Below are positions 1 to 9,402 of a DNA stretch of 64,000 nt, one piece after another. This stretch comes from Paramicrobacterium humi (GTDB lineage: Bacteria > Actinomycetota > Actinomycetes > Actinomycetales > Microbacteriaceae), in the NCBI RefSeq assembly GCF_900105715.1, contig NZ_FNRY01000001.1, positions 992,001-1,056,000 of the forward strand, given 5' to 3'. A model generated the notes under the pieces. The model worked only from the letters and a program-made list of their open reading frames with translations, made no database searches and had not been told where the DNA came from. Every line of letters starts with the position of its first letter. Within the stretch, counting starts at the first letter, position 1. A program made the position numbers and the translations under genes.

Positions 1-2
1 CC

Positions 3-1679
3 GTCATCACCCTCGCGGTCCTGGTCTTCGCAGCTGCTGAGGGAACCGAAGCGCCGGCGCGCTTCCACGGACTGATGCTCATCTTCGCGGCGGCCGTTGC
101 GGTGACGGCGACCGCCACGACACTGCCCGCTTTGCTGTTCGCCTGGGAGATCATGGGCGCCATGTCCTATGCGCTGATCGGTTTCCGCTGGCGGGAAGAC
201 TTCCGGGTCACAGCGGGACTAACCGCGTTCATCACGACAAGGATCGGAGATCTCGGCCTCTATATTGCGGCCGGAGCCGCAATAGCCGGCGGCGCCGGGT
301 TGGGACTCGCGGACCTCGCGACAGCAGCCTCCCCCTGGCACCACCTCATCACCGCGGGAATCCTGATGGCCGCATTCGGCAAGGCCGCCCAACTGCCCTT
401 TAGCTTCTGGCTTTCCCGGGCGATGGAAGGCCCGAGCCCGGTCAGCGCCCTCCTGCATTCCGCGGCCATGGTGGCGATGGGCGGCTACCTCCTCCTCCGA
501 CTCTCCCCGCTACTGGAGGTCACCGGCTGGGCTGGCCCGACGGCAGCGTGGGTGGGAGCTGTGACCGCCCTGTTGCTGGGAGCAGTCGCCGTGGCCCAGC
601 GCGACCTCAAGCAGCTCCTGGCGGCATCCACTGCAGCGCAGCTCGGCTTCGTGGTGCTAGCGGCGGGTGTCGGTTCGATAGCCGGCGGAACAGCGCACCT
701 GATCGCACACGCGTCGACGAAAGCCCTGCTGTTCCTGGCCGCGGGCGCGTGGCTGAGCGCCCTCGGAACCAAACAGCTCTCAGCCCTCCGCGGGGCGGCA
801 CGTCGCTGGCCGCTGGTCGGAGTGACGTTCGCCGTCGGCGCGCTCTCACTGGCCGGCGTCGTTCCGCTCTCGCTCTGGGCGACGAAGGACGATGTTCTTG
901 CCGGAGCGCTCGAGGCAAACCCGCTGCTGTATGTCGTCGGGCTGGCCGCCGCAGCGCTCTCTGCCGCCTACGCAGGAAAGGCTCTCGTCATGGTGTGGCG
1001 TCGCCCGCTGTCGAACGCACGCGACGAGTACGACACCGAGCAGCCCGGCACCCGGCACGTCGGCACCTGGGAACGGATACCGCTGGTCGTACTGGCAGCC
1101 GGCGCGGCAGTATCCGGAGTACTCGCCCTTCCCCCCGTCGGAAACTGGCTGCGCGGTGAGCTCGGAGCGCAATCCGACCCCCGGCCGGGCCTGCTCGAAC
1201 TGGCCGGCTCGGCCATCCTGGCGCTCCTCGTGCTCGGGTTGGTGGCCTGGAAACGGATGCCCCAGCCGGCGTGGGCGGAGAAGTGGCTGGGGTTGGAGCA
1301 GACCACCCGTGTACTCGTGGTCACTCCCGTGCTCTCCCTGAGTGAACGGCTGGCCCGCTTCGACGACGCGGTGCTCGACCGCGGCATTCACGCCGTCGCT
1401 CGTAAAGCTGTGCGCGGAGCACGCAGCCTGGCCCTGTTCGATGACCGAGGCCTGGATGCGGCGGTCACCGCGACGGCTCGTGCCGGCGTGCGTGCCGCAT
1501 CCGTCGCCGCGGCGGCTGACACCAGCGGCGTCGATGCGGCGGTCGAAGCCGCAGCCCGCACGGCTCGTCGGCTGGGCTCGGCAGCTCGGCGGCCGCAGAC
1601 CGGCCGGCTCCACCAGTATTACGCGCAGATCACCGTCGTTCTCGCTGTCGCCGTCGTCCTTCTTCTCGTTGTGAGGTAG
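3..1679 (+). CDS. nuoL: NADH-quinone oxidoreductase subunit L (NuoL), 5' partial
   Basis: Membrane-arm, antiporter-like subunit of respiratory complex I, which couples NADH:quinone electron transfer to proton pumping. The frame is open from base 3, so the true start lies upstream of the window; an internal ATG at 75 is not the start. Visible hallmarks are many hydrophobic helices and the conserved stretch LPFSFWLSRAMEGPSPVSAL, where family members carry ion-channel residues, followed by LHSAAMV. The last ~100 residues are an Ala/Arg-rich amphipathic extension with a terminal membrane helix, plausibly the lateral helix region. nuoM follows after 3 bases and nuoN after that, the standard operon end. 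The three-gene run could instead belong to a related antiporter complex; nothing upstream is visible to decide. Confidence 0.88.
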   Translation, partial: VITLAVLVFAAAEGTEAPARFHGLMLIFAAAVAVTATATTLPALLFAWEIMGAMSYALIGFRWREDFRVTAGLTAFITTRIGDLGLYIAAGAAIAGGAGLGLADLATAASPWHHLITAGILMAAFGKAAQLPFSFWLSRAMEGPSPVSALLHSAAMVAMGGYLLLRLSPLLEVTGWAGPTAAWVGAVTALLLGAVAVAQRDLKQLLAASTAAQLGFVVLAAGVGSIAGGTAHLIAHASTKALLFLAAGAWLSALGTKQLSALRGAARRWPLVGVTFAVGALSLAGVVPLSLWATKDDVLAGALEANPLLYVVGLAAAALSAAYAGKALVMVWRRPLSNARDEYDTEQPGTRHVGTWERIPLVVLAAGAAVSGVLALPPVGNWLRGELGAQSDPRPGLLELAGSAILALLVLGLVAWKRMPQPAWAEKWLGLEQTTRVLVVTPVLSLSERLARFDDAVLDRGIHAVARKAVRGARSLALFDDRGLDAAVTATARAGVRAASVAAAADTSGVDAAVEAAARTARRLGSAARRPQTGRLHQYYAQITVVLAVAVVLLLVVR

Positions 1680-1682
1680 CCC

Positions 1683-3173
1683 GTGCTCAGTCTTGTCATC
1701 TTCCTCCCCGTGCTGGCCGCGGCGCTGCTGGCCGTGGTGCCACAGGTTCCCGACCGGGTCGCCCGATGGAGCTGGTTGGCGACAACCCTGATCGATGTGG
1801 CGCTGCTTGTGGGCATGTGGATCGGCTACCGCAACCCGCAGCCGGGTGCCCTCGCTTACGAGGAACAGTTGCAGTGGATGCCAAGCGTGGGCAGCAGCTA
1901 CCACATCGGCGTCGACGGCCTGTCCCTCCCATTGCTCACCCTCACCGCCGTGATCTTCACCGCCTGCGCGGTCTACGCGCTCAGGGAAACCGACCGGCCA
2001 CGGCCGCAAGCCGCTCTCTTCCTCTTTCTCCAGTCGGCCTGCCTCGGCTTGTTCGCAGCGCAGGACCTGATTTTGTTCTTCGTCTTCTTCGACCTCTCGA
2101 TCGTCGGCATGTACTTCATCATCGCCGGATGGGGTCACGGCAACGCCGCCCGTTCAGCCCTGAAGTTCTTCCTCTACACCTTCCTCGGCTCCCTTGCCCT
2201 GCTGCTCGGATTCATCGGGCTCTACCTCGGCGCCGAGCCGCACACCTTCGACATGGTCGAACTCGCAAAGTCCGCCCCGTTCCAGAACGCCCCGGTCGCG
2301 GGGGGCTTCGTGCTCGCCGCCATCTTCCTCGGCCTGGCAATCAAGACCCCGACGTTCCCGTTCCATACCTGGTTGCCCCCGGCACACACGGACGCCCCCG
2401 CCATCGGCTCCGCCGTGCTGGCGGGCGTGCTGCTGAAAATGGGCACCTACGGCTTCGTGCGCATCGCCATGCCCCTGCTTCCCGACGCCTGGCGCTCCTG
2501 GGCCTGGGTCATCATCATCATCGGTGTCGTGTCGGTGCTCTACGGTGCACTCGTCGCCCTCGCCCAAACCGACGTCAAACGGATGATCGCCTACACCTCC
2601 GTCAACCACATGGGCTACATCGTCCTGGCCGTCGGCGCGGCCGGCGTGGTCAGCGACAGCTCCGCCCAGGCGCAACAGGTCGCCGTCACCGGCGCCATGG
2701 TGCAGATGGTCAGCCACGGCCTGATCACCGGTGCGCTCTTCCTCCTCGCCGGCGTGCTCTACGAACGGCGGCAGAGCTACGACCTGAACTCCTACGGCGG
2801 GCTGGCCGCACCGGCCCCCCGGTACGCGGCATTCTTCGCCGTCGCAGCCTTCGCCTCGCTCGGGCTGCCAGGCTTCAGCGGATTCATCGCCGAATTCCAG
2901 ATCTTCGCCGGCAGCATCGGAACCGTACCGCTCAGCCTGCTCGCACTCCCCGGCATCCTGATCACCGCAGCACTGTTCCTCCGCGCGTCGCAGCACCTGC
3001 TCACCGGGAAGACCCGCGGGCTGTCCAGCGGATTCGGTGACCTGAAAACCAGCGAAGTGCTCTCGATTGGGTCACTGCTGGTGCTCTCGGTGATCATCGG
3101 AGTGTTCCCACGCTTCCTGCTCGACGTCATCGAGCCCGCGGCATCCGTCGTCGTCGATCTCGTCGGGCGGTAA
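1683..3173 (+). CDS. nuoM: NADH-quinone oxidoreductase subunit M (NuoM)
   Basis: Second antiporter-like membrane subunit of complex I, 496 residues, the usual length. It begins with GTG three bases after the nuoL stop, so it is probably translationally coupled. Multiple transmembrane helices are evident. The core segment FPFHTWLPPAHTDAPAIGSA is the strongly conserved proton-channel region of NuoM, and LAQTDVKRMIAYTSVNHMGY is the second signature with the conserved Lys. No frameshift or missing segment is seen. Assignment to M rather than L or N follows from this motif, from length and from gene order. Confidence 0.94.
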   Translation: MLSLVIFLPVLAAALLAVVPQVPDRVARWSWLATTLIDVALLVGMWIGYRNPQPGALAYEEQLQWMPSVGSSYHIGVDGLSLPLLTLTAVIFTACAVYALRETDRPRPQAALFLFLQSACLGLFAAQDLILFFVFFDLSIVGMYFIIAGWGHGNAARSALKFFLYTFLGSLALLLGFIGLYLGAEPHTFDMVELAKSAPFQNAPVAGGFVLAAIFLGLAIKTPTFPFHTWLPPAHTDAPAIGSAVLAGVLLKMGTYGFVRIAMPLLPDAWRSWAWVIIIIGVVSVLYGALVALAQTDVKRMIAYTSVNHMGYIVLAVGAAGVVSDSSAQAQQVAVTGAMVQMVSHGLITGALFLLAGVLYERRQSYDLNSYGGLAAPAPRYAAFFAVAAFASLGLPGFSGFIAEFQIFAGSIGTVPLSLLALPGILITAALFLRASQHLLTGKTRGLSSGFGDLKTSEVLSIGSLLVLSVIIGVFPRFLLDVIEPAASVVVDLVGR

Positions 3174-3179
3174 CAGCGG

Positions 3180-4628
3180 TTGAATCTAACATCTGACACA
3201 CTCGCCCTCCTGCCGGAGATGTGCGTCTTAGGCGGCGCGATCGTCGCGCTCCTCGCCGGGTCGTTCCTCCCCCGGAATCGCCAGGTGGTAACCCGGTGGA
3301 TCGCCATTCTGGCGCTGCTAGCGAGTGTGATCGCGAGTGCGGCCGGAGCGGCCCAGCCGCCGATGACGATTTTCGAGTCGAGCTTCTCCATTGATGCCGG
3401 CTCCAGTTTCGCGCGGATCATCATTGCTCTGGCCACGGCGTTCGTCATCGTGCTCGGAATCGAGGAGCTCAGCGGTACCCGTCGGGAAAGCGAGACCCAC
3501 GCCCTCCTGCTTCTCGCCGCACTCGGCGCCATGGTCCTCTCCGGCGCAAGCGACCTCCTCATTCTCGTGACCGGATACCTGCTCACCTCGATCCCGCTGT
3601 ATGCCCTGGTTGGAATGAGTCGTTCACCGGGTGCTGCGGAGGCCGCGCTGAAGACGTACTTGCTTGGTGCGTTACTCGGGATCACGATGCTGCTCGGCGT
3701 CACCGTGCTGTTCGCAATCGGCCGGGGAACCTCCTACCGTCAGCTCGGGCTCACTCTGGTCGAGGCGCCGGCTGCCGCAGTCGCCGTCGGGGTCGTCGGG
3801 ATACTCGGCGGCCTGATGTTCAAAGCCGGCGGTGTACCCGGACACTTCTGGATTCCCGACGCAACGCAGGCGTCCGGAAAGACCGTCGCCGCCTTCCTCA
3901 CCACCGTTCCCAAGATCGGCGCCCTCGTCGCGGCCTACCGGCTCCTCGACACCCTCCCCGGAAGCATCGACTGGCCACTACTGGTCGGAATCCTCGCTGC
4001 GGCAAGCATGACGCTGGGAAACCTCGCCGCATTCTGGCAGGACGACGTTCGCCGGCTGCTCGGCTGGTCGACCGTCAGCCAGGTCGGCTACCTGCTCCTG
4101 CCGGTCGCGGCCGCCGGGCGCACCGACCTCGCCCTGCCATCGTTACTCCTTTATTTGGTGGGCTATGCAGTAACGAACCTCACAGCCTTCGCCGTTGTGG
4201 CCGCGCTTCCCACTCGCCGCACCCTCGCCGACTACCGTGGGGCAGCTCGCGCCCACCCGTGGATCGCCGGCGCACTCGTCGTGAGCCTGCTCGGACTCGT
4301 CGGCACACCACCCACCGCCGTGTTCGTGGGCAAACTCACGGTCTTCACCGCGGCCTGGGATGGAGATCTCGTATGGCTTGTCATCGTCGCAGCTATCAAC
4401 ACGGCGGTCAGCCTCTTTTACTACCTTCGCTGGCTCGTACCGGTTTTCTCCCGGACAGAGGCACATCCGTCCTCCCCATCGGACACCGAACCCATCGCCC
4501 GCATAGCAACCGTTAGACGCCGCTGGGCAGCTTGCTCTGCAATCATCGGAGCAGTATCCGTGCTCGGTCTCGGGCTCCTGGCCGGAGCAATCCTGTCAAT
4601 CACCGCGAAGTCTCCCCTTGGTCCCTGA
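3180..4628 (+). CDS. nuoN: NADH-quinone oxidoreductase subunit N (NuoN)
   Basis: Third antiporter-like subunit of the complex I membrane arm, 482 residues. A TTG start six bases after the nuoM stop fits the downstream protein start (LNLTSDTLALLPEM). The antiporter signature is visible as FKAGGVPGHFWIPDATQASG, where family members read PFHxWxPDxY, followed by a second conserved block DDVRRLLGWSTVSQVGYLL. It is the last gene of the run. A GC-rich palindrome follows at once and the next gene faces the other way, so the operon ends here. Confidence 0.92.
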   Translation: MNLTSDTLALLPEMCVLGGAIVALLAGSFLPRNRQVVTRWIAILALLASVIASAAGAAQPPMTIFESSFSIDAGSSFARIIIALATAFVIVLGIEELSGTRRESETHALLLLAALGAMVLSGASDLLILVTGYLLTSIPLYALVGMSRSPGAAEAALKTYLLGALLGITMLLGVTVLFAIGRGTSYRQLGLTLVEAPAAAVAVGVVGILGGLMFKAGGVPGHFWIPDATQASGKTVAAFLTTVPKIGALVAAYRLLDTLPGSIDWPLLVGILAAASMTLGNLAAFWQDDVRRLLGWSTVSQVGYLLLPVAAAGRTDLALPSLLLYLVGYAVTNLTAFAVVAALPTRRTLADYRGAARAHPWIAGALVVSLLGLVGTPPTAVFVGKLTVFTAAWDGDLVWLVIVAAINTAVSLFYYLRWLVPVFSRTEAHPSSPSDTEPIARIATVRRRWAACSAIIGAVSVLGLGLLAGAILSITAKSPLGP

Positions 4629-4653
4629 TTGTGGCCTCACTCGCCCCGGCCCG

Positions 4654-4673
4654 GGAACCCCACCTGGGGTTCC
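4654..4673. terminator. Palindrome between convergent nuoN and CDF genes
   Basis: Perfect 9-bp inverted repeat (GGAACCCCA, 2-base loop, TGGGGTTCC) in the 63-bp gap between two convergent genes. There is no clear T-tract, so it would be a structure-only bidirectional terminator. Confidence 0.5.
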
Positions 4674-4691
4674 TGGGGATGTGGGCGAGGT

Positions 4692-5732
4692 CTAGCTGGT
4701 AACGGTTTCGGTCGGTGTGTCCCAGACCGGGATGCTGACCACGGAGCCGACGTTGGGCAGGGCGGTCCGGATCGCTTGCTCCATGGAACGGCTTCTGTCT
4801 TTCAATTCCACGGTGCTGGCGTCGTCTGCGGGGATGGAGAGTTCCACGTGCAGCTTGTGGCCCATCCAACGCATCCGAACGGCTGAACCGGCCGGGGCGA
4901 GAGGTTCGATCGCGTTCTCAGCGCGGCCGACCAGCTCGGGATCAACGCCGTCCATCAGGCGACGGCCGATGTCCCGCGCTGTGCCCCACAGCAGGACGGC
5001 GATCGCAACGGATATCAGCAGGCCGATGATCGGGTCGGCCAGCGGGAAGCCGAGCCATACGCCGATGACTCCCAGTACGACCGCCAGCGAGGTGAAGCCG
5101 TCCGTGCGGGCGTGCACCCCGTCCGCGACCAGCGCGGCCGATCCGATCTGACGGCCCACCCGGATGCGGTAGATCGCGACGAGTTCATTGCCGGCGAAGC
5201 CGATCAGTCCAGCGGCCAGGACCCAGCCGAGGTTGTCCAGCGGCTGGGGCTCGAAGAACCTGCGGATGGATTCCACGGCAGCTATCACGGCCGAGAGCGC
5301 GATCATCGCGACGATGAAAAGGCCGGCCATGTCCTCGGCCCGCCCGTAGCCAAAGGTGAAACGTCTAGTGGCAGCGCGACGGCCAAGAAGGAACGCAATC
5401 CACAGCGGGATCGCGGTCAAGGCGTCGGAAAAGTTGTGCACCGTATCGGCCAGCAGCGCGACCGAACCGCTGATCAGCACCACAGCGAGCTGGAATATTG
5501 CCGTTACGCCCAGGCCCAGGAGAGATAGCTTGACGGCCCGGATGCCCTTTGCGCTGCTCTGCATGGCATCATCGATCGAGTCCGCCGCGTCATGCGAATG
5601 TGGCACGAACAGCCCGTACAAGAATCCCTTGAAACCCGTGGGATGGCTATGACCGTGCTCATGGTCATGGCTGTGACCGTGCGGGTGCTCGTGGGAATCG
5701 TGGCTGTGCGCGTGCTCGTGGGATTGGCTCAT
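4692..5732 (-). CDS. Cation diffusion facilitator family metal exporter (CzcD/ZitB-like)
   Basis: Proton-driven efflux of divalent metals (Zn, Co, Ni or Cd in this family) across the cytoplasmic membrane. The first ~30 residues are extremely His-rich (repeated HSHDH/HGHSH units), a metal-binding tail typical of CDF proteins. Six transmembrane helices follow, with the helix-2 HN-x3-D site (DTVHNFSDALTAI) and the helix-5 HARTD site (DGVHARTDGF) that form the transport site. A C-terminal ferredoxin-like cytoplasmic domain ends the protein. Its ATG overlaps the stop of the upstream ArsR/SmtB-type sensor by 4 bases, so the two genes form a metal-responsive operon. The transported metal cannot be told from sequence alone. 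Confidence 0.93.
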   Translation of the reverse strand: MSQSHEHAHSHDSHEHPHGHSHDHEHGHSHPTGFKGFLYGLFVPHSHDAADSIDDAMQSSAKGIRAVKLSLLGLGVTAIFQLAVVLISGSVALLADTVHNFSDALTAIPLWIAFLLGRRAATRRFTFGYGRAEDMAGLFIVAMIALSAVIAAVESIRRFFEPQPLDNLGWVLAAGLIGFAGNELVAIYRIRVGRQIGSAALVADGVHARTDGFTSLAVVLGVIGVWLGFPLADPIIGLLISVAIAVLLWGTARDIGRRLMDGVDPELVGRAENAIEPLAPAGSAVRMRWMGHKLHVELSIPADDASTVELKDRSRSMEQAIRTALPNVGSVVSIPVWDTPTETVTS

Positions 5733-6097
5733 GCACTCTCCCCGTCCTGCACGTGGTGGTGTCGAGGGACGCCGCCGAGCGAATGCTCGGCTTGGAAGAT
5801 CGCGTCAGAAACGAGCTGCTTCGCGTGTTCGTTCTCCAGCCGGTAGAACACCCGCTGCCCGTCCTGCCGCGTCGCCACGATCCGTCCCAGACGCAACTTC
5901 GCCAAGTGCTGAGACACGGCCGACGACGGCTTGTCCAAGATATCCGCCAGGTGATTCACCGATAGCTCCTCCACGTCACGCAGCGCGAGCACGATCCGCA
6001 CGCGCGTGGCGTCCGCCAGCATGGAGAACACCTCAACCGCCAGCTCAACGTACTGACTATCGACTTCACGACCACATATCGCTTTATCTGCATCCAT
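5729..6097 (-). CDS. ArsR/SmtB-family metal-sensing repressor
   Basis: Winged-helix repressor that probably controls itself and the downstream CDF exporter. The chosen start gives MDADKAICGREVDS (122 residues); the frame extends 21 codons further up but that part has no family similarity. The HTH core reads LADATRVRIVLALRDVEELS and DKPSSAVSQHLAKLRLG. The C-terminal tail is His-rich (PRHHHVQ) and candidate ligands HAKQ/AEH lie in the last helix, a layout like that of Ni/Co- or Zn-sensing NmtR/KmtR-type proteins. It overlaps the exporter gene by 4 bases. A short inverted repeat (ATCTGC...GCAGAT, 6086-6105) spans the start codon and could be an operator. Confidence 0.9.
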   Translation of the reverse strand: MDADKAICGREVDSQYVELAVEVFSMLADATRVRIVLALRDVEELSVNHLADILDKPSSAVSQHLAKLRLGRIVATRQDGQRVFYRLENEHAKQLVSDAIFQAEHSLGGVPRHHHVQDGESA

Positions 6098-6451
6098 ACG
6101 CAGATCCTTACATGATGCTGTTGATTCGTCTAGTCTGAGTGATGAAGGGGAGTAGTTCACACCGGCTCCGGCCGGTGGAGATGCGTCGACATACTGAGTT
6201 TTCGGCCCGAGCCGGCCGAAGGATCATGATGTCAACTAGCTTCGACACGCCCCATGCCGCACCCCTTGGTTTCGGCCCGCAGTTTCAGCCCGTTCGGGCT
6301 CGGCGTGTCATGTGCCGCATTTACCGACCTGTAGCTTGCGCCGTAAACGTTCGTTTAGGGCCCTGGTGCTCAATCCGGCTTGGGCTATAGGTTTCTACTT
6401 CGAAAAGTGTCAATATAGAGCCAGTTTCCATCCAGCGGACGGGGTAGGGAC
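6098..6451. other. Divergent intergenic region with several palindromes
   Basis: No convincing gene lies in these 354 bases. It holds inverted repeats AGCCCG-TT-CGGGCT (6287-6300) and TAAACG-TT-CGTTTA (6344-6357), plus distant arms GACACGCC/GGCGTGTC (6243-6250 and 6302-6309). At 6408-6417 is TGTCAATATA, which recurs just upstream of trxB at 6964-6973. The promoters of both divergent transcription units must lie here, but I cannot place -35/-10 boxes reliably. Confidence 0.45.
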
Positions 6452-6939
6452 ATGATTGAGACTGGCAGTAGCGGGACGGTGTTAGTGGGCGTTGCCCCGT
6501 CGAGGATCGAGCAGGTTATCGAAGTTGCGGCAGCTCTGGCGCATGATCTTCGAGCTGAACTGGTCGTTGCGTATGTCGAGATAAACAGTGCGCTCATTGA
6601 ACAGGAGCCAGCCAGCCGTCGAGAGACTTTATCCCTGCGCCCCCTTTTGATGAGGAGATGCGCTCAGTAGCGACACGCATCACCGAGCGGGTGAGCGCCG
6701 TTATTGTCGGGCAGGTCGCTTGGGATTTCAGATTGCTGGGTGGCGATCCTGCTCACGCCCTAAGCCGCCTTGCCGATGAGTGCGATGCCCGGTTGATTGT
6801 TGTCGGCGGCGTTCGCAAGGGAATCAGCCACGAGTTGGAAGACCTACTCAGCGGCTCGATAGCTGCATCACTCACGCGTTTACAGCAGCGCCCGGTGCTT
6901 GTGGTGCCCGACGATCACACCTCGCGGAAATGGCGATGA
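6452..6939 (+). pseudogene. Universal stress protein gene, frameshifted
   Basis: Two overlapping frames encode the halves of one UspA-fold protein. The N-terminal half (TVLVGVAPSRIEQVIEVAAA... LVVAYVE) is in frame from 6452. The C-terminal half, with the ATP-binding type end DARLIVVGGVRKGI and SGSIAASLTRLQQRPVLVVP, is one frame over. Reading the second frame back from 6658 gives a coherent FIPAPPFDEEM, so the shift lies near 6622-6632. A single-base indel explains it; sequencing error is possible. The gene sits just upstream of the arsenic/thioredoxin operon and shares its upstream motif. Confidence 0.8.
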
Positions 6940-6977
6940 AAGTTTCAACTTGAATCGATGTATGTCAATATAGAAGC

Positions 6978-7973
6978 ATGTCGATACAGCCAACAGACCT
7001 TGTGATCGTGGGTTCGGGCCCCGCGGGTTATACCGCCGCGATCTACGCGGCACGCGCCGGGCTATCCCCCGTCGTTATCGCCGGTTCAGTGACCGCTGGC
7101 GGTGCCTTGGTCACGACAACGGAGGTGGAGAACTTCCCCGGTTTCTCCGAAGGGGTTCAAGGCCCCGACTTGATGGAATCCATGCAAGTGCAGGCGGAGC
7201 GTTTCGGTGCCCGCGTGCTCCTTGACGACGTAGCGACGCTGGACCTGGATGGCCCAGTGAAGACGGTCGCGACCGGAAACGGGGAAACGTTCACGGCTCG
7301 GGCCGTGATTCTCGCCACAGGGTCGGCGTACCGGAAAATCGGCCTTGAGGACGAGGCGCGTCTGAGCGGACACGGAGTGTCGTGGTGCGGCACCTGTGAC
7401 GGGTTCTTCTTCCGCGATCAGCACATCGCGGTGATCGGCGGCGGAGACTCGGCAATGGAAGAAGCAACATTCCTCACCCGCTTCGCGTCCAAAGTGACGA
7501 TCGTGCACCGCCGCGACGCATTCCGTGCTTCGAAGATCATGGCCGACCGAGCCTTTGCGGATCCAAAAATCGATGTCGCGTGGAACAGCGAGGTTGCAGC
7601 GATCAACGGCACCGACAAGGTGGAATCTGTGACGTTGCGCGACACAGCTACCGGTGAAGAGAGGCCGCTGGATGTGACGGGAATCTTCGTCGCCATCGGC
7701 CACGAACCACGAACCGAACTGCTCACTGACCAGATCACTCTGGACAAGAACGGCTACGTCGTCGTGGACGCGCCAACAACGCTCACGAACCTTCCGGGCG
7801 TCTTCGCGGCAGGAGACGTGGTTGACCACCGATACCGCCAAGCGGTGACCGCGGCGGGCACCGGCTGCGCCGCAGCGCTTGACGCTCAGCGCTTTCTTGC
7901 CGAGCAGGTAGGAGCAGAAGACGTGGCGCCAAACCCGCAAGTAATCCCCACACAATTGGAGGCTGCACGATGA
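6978..7973 (+). CDS. trxB: Thioredoxin reductase
   Basis: FAD flavoenzyme that passes electrons from NADPH to thioredoxin. It has an N-terminal Rossmann motif [17 protein letters not shown], the redox-active dithiol CGTC in [11 protein letters not shown], the NADPH-binding GGGDSAMEE with [12 protein letters not shown], and the C-terminal FAD motif GVFAAGDV. At 331 residues it is normal length. The ATG at 6978 has only a weak ribosome-binding site, and the TGTCAATATA motif lies a few bases upstream, so an operator overlaps the start region. It is the first of five genes each overlapping the next by 4 bases, so its likely job is to power thioredoxin-dependent arsenate reduction. Confidence 0.96.
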   Translation: MSIQPTDLVIVGSGPAGYTAAIYAARAGLSPVVIAGSVTAGGALVTTTEVENFPGFSEGVQGPDLMESMQVQAERFGARVLLDDVATLDLDGPVKTVATGNGETFTARAVILATGSAYRKIGLEDEARLSGHGVSWCGTCDGFFFRDQHIAVIGGGDSAMEEATFLTRFASKVTIVHRRDAFRASKIMADRAFADPKIDVAWNSEVAAINGTDKVESVTLRDTATGEERPLDVTGIFVAIGHEPRTELLTDQITLDKNGYVVVDAPTTLTNLPGVFAAGDVVDHRYRQAVTAAGTGCAAALDAQRFLAEQVGAEDVAPNPQVIPTQLEAAR

Positions 7974-8296
7974 GCACCCCTGTAGCGGTGACAGATGACA
8001 CTTTCACCGAAGAAGTCTTGAATTCCGAGCTGCCTGTCGTTCTCGACATCTGGGCAACGTGGTGCGGGCCGTGTAAACGTGTCGCACCGATCCTGGACCA
8101 GCTGGCCGGCGAGTATGCGGGTCGCGTGGTGATCGCAAAGCTTGATGCGGACGCGAACCCAGCCACCGTCATGGATGCTGGAGTGACCTCGATTCCGACG
8201 ATGAATTTTTACAAGAACGGACGGCTCGTGGATACCTTGATCGGCGCCCACCCGAAACCGGTTATCGCGGAGAAGATCGAGGGCCTGCTGGCATGA
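7970..8296 (+). CDS. trxA: Thioredoxin
   Basis: Small cytoplasmic dithiol carrier of 108 residues. The active site WCGPCK is intact within [16 protein letters not shown], and the conserved cis-Pro segment is present ([13 protein letters not shown]). It overlaps trxB upstream and the arsenite pump gene downstream by 4 bases each (ATGA junctions). In this position it is the probable electron donor to the two thioredoxin-type arsenate reductases encoded later in the operon. A housekeeping copy probably exists elsewhere. Confidence 0.95.
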   Translation: MSTPVAVTDDTFTEEVLNSELPVVLDIWATWCGPCKRVAPILDQLAGEYAGRVVIAKLDADANPATVMDAGVTSIPTMNFYKNGRLVDTLIGAHPKPVIAEKIEGLLA

Positions 8297-9402
8297 CTCA
8301 GACAACTAGCATCGGCACGAACACTAGCCGTCGCCTCTCGACGCTGGACAGATGGTTGCCGTTGTGGATCGGCCTAGCCATGATCGCCGGCCTTGCCCTC
8401 GGCCGCTTCATTCCCGGAGTCTCTGATGTGCTGGCGAGCATGGAAGTCGGCGGGATCTCCTTGCCGATCGCACTGGGTCTGCTCGTGATGATGTACCCGG
8501 TGCTAGCCAAGGTCCGCTATGACAAGGTCGCCGCGGTGACCGGCGACAAGAGACTGCTTGCCTCCTCCCTTGTGCTGAACTGGCTGGTCGGTCCGCTGCT
8601 GATGTTCGCCCTCGCCTGGGTGTTCCTGCCGGATCTTCCGGAGTACCGCACCGGCCTGATCATCGTCGGCCTCGCACGGTGCATCGCGATGGTGGTGATC
8701 TGGAACGATCTGGCCTGCGGCGACCGTGAAGCGGCAGCTGTCCTCGTGGCGATCAACTCGGTATTCCAGGTCGTCGCGTTCTCCCTGCTCGGCTGGTTCT
8801 ACCTGACAATCCTGCCCGGCTGGCTTGGCCTGGACACAAACGGTCTGGACGTGTCCGTTGGACAGATCGCGCTGAACGTTCTCGTGTTCCTCGGCGTCCC
8901 TTTGCTAGCGGGTTTCGCGTCTCGCTGGCTCGGAGAGCGACGCAAGGGCCGCCGGTGGTACGAGGAGACATTCATCCCCCGCGTCGGACCTTGGGCGCTC
9001 TACGGCCTGTTGTTCACGATCGTGCTCTTGTTCGCTCTGCAGGGTGAGGCCGTGACCAGCAACCCCTGGGATGTCGTGCGCATCGCCCTGCCGTTGCTGG
9101 CGTACTTCGCGGTAATGTGGACGATCGGCATCGTCACCGGCAAAGCCCTGTCGCTGGGCTACGAGCGCTCGGCCACACTGGCATTCACCGCGGCGGGCAA
9201 CAACTTCGAGCTCGCGATTGCCGTGGCGATCGCCACCTTCGGCGCTACGTCTGGGCAAGCCCTCGCCGGTGTCGTCGGCCCGCTGATCGAAGTGCCGGTG
9301 CTGGTCGGCCTCGTCTACGTGTCGCTATGGGTCGGCCGACGCTGGTTCACGCCGCAACCCGGCAGCGTCGGGTCCGCCGAACCAGAAAGAATGCGATCAT
9401 GA
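8293..9402 (+). CDS. acr3: ACR3-family arsenite efflux permease
   Basis: Secondary transporter that exports arsenite (and in some members antimonite), 369 residues with about ten membrane helices. The family's essential Cys lies in the helix-4 segment GLARCIAMVVIWNDLACGD, and the C-terminal GNNFELAIAVAIATFG is conserved in ACR3 proteins. It is embedded in the trxB-trxA-acr3-arsRC-arsC operon with 4-base overlaps at both ends, so pump and reductase synthesis are translationally coupled. The gene is also called arsB in some annotations, but the sequence is ACR3 rather than the unrelated ArsB family. Confidence 0.95.
   Translation: MTQTTSIGTNTSRRLSTLDRWLPLWIGLAMIAGLALGRFIPGVSDVLASMEVGGISLPIALGLLVMMYPVLAKVRYDKVAAVTGDKRLLASSLVLNWLVGPLLMFALAWVFLPDLPEYRTGLIIVGLARCIAMVVIWNDLACGDREAAAVLVAINSVFQVVAFSLLGWFYLTILPGWLGLDTNGLDVSVGQIALNVLVFLGVPLLAGFASRWLGERRKGRRWYEETFIPRVGPWALYGLLFTIVLLFALQGEAVTSNPWDVVRIALPLLAYFAVMWTIGIVTGKALSLGYERSATLAFTAAGNNFELAIAVAIATFGATSGQALAGVVGPLIEVPVLVGLVYVSLWVGRRWFTPQPGSVGSAEPERMRS

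Noticed and set aside
846-2138. Long minus-strand frame of 430 codons opposite nuoL/nuoM
   Set aside because: It lies antisense to well-conserved complex I genes, has a composition typical of GC-rich shadow frames and no recognisable domain.
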